NCBI GenBank assembly: GCA_900551715.1
Contig: URXG01000060.1
Coordinates: forward strand, 1-16,562
DNA length: 16,562 bases
Direction: 5' to 3'
From: an uncultured Blautia sp.
GTDB lineage: Bacteria > Bacillota > Clostridia > Lachnospirales > Lachnospiraceae
The translations under genes were made by a program, and so were the position numbers. This document shows positions 15,062-16,562 of the stretch, in pieces (positions within the stretch are counted from its first letter, which is position 1; the number at the start of each line of letters is the position of its first letter). The notes below the pieces were generated by a model that saw only the letters and a list, made by a program, of their open reading frames with translations, was not told where the DNA came from and made no database searches.

Positions 15062-15090
15062 AGCATATACTTTCCTGTGTTTAATGTCAA
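15062..15090 (-). promoter_or_regulatory. Promoter of the small-protein/acetyltransferase unit
   Basis: Minus strand: TTGACA (15090-15085), a 17-base spacer and TATGCT (15067-15062). The start would fall near 15055, leaving a short leader of about 27 bases with the GGAGG site. Confidence 0.7.
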
Positions 15091-15151
15091 TCCAAAGGAA
15101 TACAGGGAATCTGGTATTTTCTGACCTTATTATTATTCAGGCAATTGGACG

Positions 15152-15180
15152 TTGCCACTGTCCGGATAATCCTTTACAAT
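15152..15180 (+). promoter_or_regulatory. Promoter of the aminotransferase gene
   Basis: TTGCCA (15152-15157), a 17-base spacer and TACAAT (15175-15180), each five of six to consensus. Transcription would begin near 15187, directly at the hairpin described next. The region between the divergent promoters (15091-15151) shows no other signal to me. Confidence 0.6.
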
Positions 15181-15188
15181 ATGTGATA

Positions 15189-15247
15189 TCAGGGTTAAAA
15201 GGTATGGATCTGTATAAATTCATCTTTAACCTGACGTTATTTTTTAT
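15189..15247 (+). promoter_or_regulatory. Attenuator-like hairpin in the aminotransferase leader
   Basis: TCAGG-G-TTAAA (15189-15199) pairs with TTTAACCTGA (15225-15234) around one bulged G. Inside, ATGGAT (15204-15209) pairs with ATTCAT (15218-15223) with one G-T wobble. The long hairpin is followed by CGTTATTTTTTAT, a terminator-like U-rich run, and then the AAAAGGAAG ribosome site. It may be a conditional terminator, or simply fold near the ribosome site. No known riboswitch is recognised. Confidence 0.45.
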
Positions 15248-15267
15248 AAAAGGAAGTGTACACATTT

Positions 15268-16362
15268 ATGCCTACAAAAACTGTATTTCATGGAAGTGAT
15301 ATAGAAAAGATATGCAGCTACTATCACCTGCAGAAAGAAAATATTATAAAGTTTGCATCCAATGTCAATCCTCTGGGACTGCCAGAATCCGTTCGCAAAA
15401 ATCTGGCTTCCCATATAGATATTTTTTCCACTTATCCTGACCGGGATTACGTTTCTCTCCGTAAAACCATCTCTCAGTACTGCGATATTCCAGTAGATTT
15501 TATCCTGCCAGGCAATGGTTCCAGTGAGCTGATCGCACTACTGATCCAGGAACGTAATCCTAAAAAAACATTGATTCTCGGACCCACTTATTCAGAATAT
15601 TCCAGAGAGCTTACTTTCTCTGGAAGTACTCAGGAATATTATCACCTTAAAGAAGAAAATGACTTTTGTCTTGATGTAGATGACCTCTGCAATACACTGA
15701 ACAAAGGCTATGATTTTCTGATATTATGTAACCCAAACAATCCTACATCTTCTGCTATTTTTCATGACGACATGCGAAAACTTCTCACATTCTGCAAAGA
15801 AAAAGATATTTTTGTCATGATTGATGAAACTTATGTAGAATTTGCTCCGGAAATTGATAAGATCACCGCAGTACCTTTTACCAGAGAATTTACCAACCTT
15901 ATGGTACTCCGGGGCGTATCCAAATTTTATGCAGCCCCTGGTATGCGTCTGGGCTATGGCATTACCGGCAATCAGGAATTCCTTGCCCGAATGAAAGAAA
16001 AACAGACTCCATGGTCTCTGAACAGTCTTGGTGCTTATGCCGGTGAACTTATGTTTAAAGACAAAGACTATATCCAGAAAACCAGGAATCTGATTCTCTT
16101 TGAACGTGACCGCATGTACAGAGAACTGAAGGAAATTCCTGAATATAAGGTATTTCCTGCCTGCGGAAATTTCCTGCTATTAAAGATTCTGAAACCAGGG
16201 CTTACGTCTCATGATGTTTTTGAATCCTGTATCCGACAGAATCTTATGATCCGGGACTGTGCATCTTTCCAGTGTCTGGAAGGTGAATTTGTCCGTTTCT
16301 GTATTATGATGCCAGAGGACAATGACCGTCTTCTTGCTGTTCTGAAAAAATGCGTTGAATAA
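15268..16362 (+). CDS. PLP-dependent class I/II aminotransferase, HisC/CobD type
   Basis: A 364-residue fold-type I PLP enzyme. The start HGSDIEKICSYYHL and then FASNVNPLG resemble histidinol-phosphate aminotransferase and, in particular, threonine-phosphate decarboxylase (CobD). Substrate and cofactor motifs: YPDRDYVSLR, NGSSELI, NPNNPT at 155-160, DETYVEF from Asp186 (which contacts the pyridine nitrogen), and VSKFYAAPGMRLGYG with Lys219 as the Schiff-base lysine. No his or cob neighbours are present, so the substrate is open. I chose the ATG at 15268; a GTG at 15256 in frame lies inside the ribosome site AAGGAAG and is unlikely. Upstream is an attenuator-like leader. Its stop is 3 bases from that of the convergent spoIIID remnant. 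Confidence 0.85.
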   Translation: MPTKTVFHGSDIEKICSYYHLQKENIIKFASNVNPLGLPESVRKNLASHIDIFSTYPDRDYVSLRKTISQYCDIPVDFILPGNGSSELIALLIQERNPKKTLILGPTYSEYSRELTFSGSTQEYYHLKEENDFCLDVDDLCNTLNKGYDFLILCNPNNPTSSAIFHDDMRKLLTFCKEKDIFVMIDETYVEFAPEIDKITAVPFTREFTNLMVLRGVSKFYAAPGMRLGYGITGNQEFLARMKEKQTPWSLNSLGAYAGELMFKDKDYIQKTRNLILFERDRMYRELKEIPEYKVFPACGNFLLLKILKPGLTSHDVFESCIRQNLMIRDCASFQCLEGEFVRFCIMMPEDNDRLLAVLKKCVE

Positions 16363-16365
16363 TCC

Positions 16366-16509
16366 TCAGCCGGGCAGGTGTCGGTATTTTTCTCTTGTGG
16401 CAAGTCCACCGCGGATGTGACGTTCCTCTTTATTTACATCAAGTACTTTCCTGGCTTCTCCTGCCAGGGAAGGATTGATCTGCTGTAATCTCTCCGTCAC
16501 ATCTTTATG
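16366..16509 (-). pseudogene. spoIIID: Stage III sporulation regulator SpoIIID, C-terminal half only
   Basis: The last 47 residues are a clear match to SpoIIID, the DNA-binding regulator of mother-cell genes in sporulation (about 90 residues): HKDVTERLQQINPSLAGEAR, then KVLDVNKEERHIRGGLATRE, then KYRHLPG. The match begins in the recognition helix, whose usual preceding residues are KSTV. Upstream of His the frame reads K-T-T-V-L and then a TAA stop (16527-16525), with no trace of the N-terminal half before the window edge. The gene is therefore interrupted inside its helix-turn-helix, either by an inserted element or by an assembly join. A GTG at 16521 could start a 51-residue product, but it has no evident ribosome site and half the DNA-binding domain is missing. 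Confidence 0.85.
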
Positions 16510-16562
16510 TTTGGTTGTCACTAATTAGAACGGTTTCATCTAAGCCTAAATCACCGAAGATT
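16510..16562. other. Sequence of unknown origin joined to spoIIID
   Basis: These 53 bases do not encode SpoIIID in any frame. On the minus strand they read as an open frame of 18 codons, IFGDLGLDETVLISDNQT, stopping at 16505-16507 inside the spoIIID remnant. That could be the tail of an element-borne gene, but the stretch is too short to name. I see no recognisable terminal inverted repeat, and the window ends here. Confidence 0.4.

Noticed and set aside
15256..15267. GTG start for the aminotransferase
   Set aside because: The codon overlaps the AAGGAAG ribosome site and so could not be served by it; the ATG at 15268 fits, although its spacing is a little long.
1..16562. CRISPR array, tRNA or rRNA gene
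   Set aside because: No regularly spaced short repeats, tRNA cloverleaf or rRNA signature was found on either strand.

Overview
The window looks like the chromosome of an endospore-forming member of the Clostridia, most likely Lachnospiraceae. The reasons are a 1285-residue RpoB with an acidic tail, Firmicutes-type L10/L12 and L10 leader, a SpoIIID remnant, strong AGGAGG-type ribosome sites, and a low-GC genome with near-consensus sigma-A promoters. The genus cannot be fixed from the sequence alone.

Left part (1-6402, minus strand): the core cluster rplJ-rplL-rpoB-rpoC, with rpoC running off the left edge. rplJ has its own promoter and an L10-binding attenuator leader. An intrinsic terminator follows rplL, and rpoB has its own near-consensus promoter and a structured 5' leader. 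The ribosomal and polymerase halves therefore look partly uncoupled. A 74-bp double-hairpin module sits between rplJ and rplL.

Middle part (6422-14206): a cell-surface glycopolymer island replaces the usual upstream neighbours rplK/rplA. It holds a 1201-residue fusion (GT2 glycosyltransferase, beta-rich middle, CDP-glycerol glycerophosphotransferase) and a 520-residue paralogue of its C-terminal half, both on the plus strand. Between them, on the minus strand, lie two tandem paralogous membrane acyltransferases (acyltransferase-3 family). Bidirectional terminators close both plus-strand genes, and a back-to-back promoter pair separates the acyltransferases from the second transferase. I infer that the soluble enzymes build a glycosyl/glycerol-phosphate polymer and the membrane enzymes acylate it. 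No lipid-linked initiator, CDP-glycerol synthase or exporter is present.

Right part (14222-16562): a two-gene minus-strand unit (an 82-residue protein of unknown function, then a GNAT acetyltransferase); a plus-strand PLP aminotransferase of the HisC/CobD type behind an attenuator-like leader; and, convergent with it, the C-terminal half of spoIIID. The spoIIID reading frame breaks at about 16509, and unrelated sequence runs from there to the window edge. This is the most surprising feature: either an element inserted inside a sporulation master regulator, or a contig-end artefact.

Stretches over 300 bases without a gene: only 4922-5226, which holds the rplL terminator, the rpoB promoter and the rpoB leader. 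I see no tRNA, rRNA, CRISPR array or complete insertion sequence.
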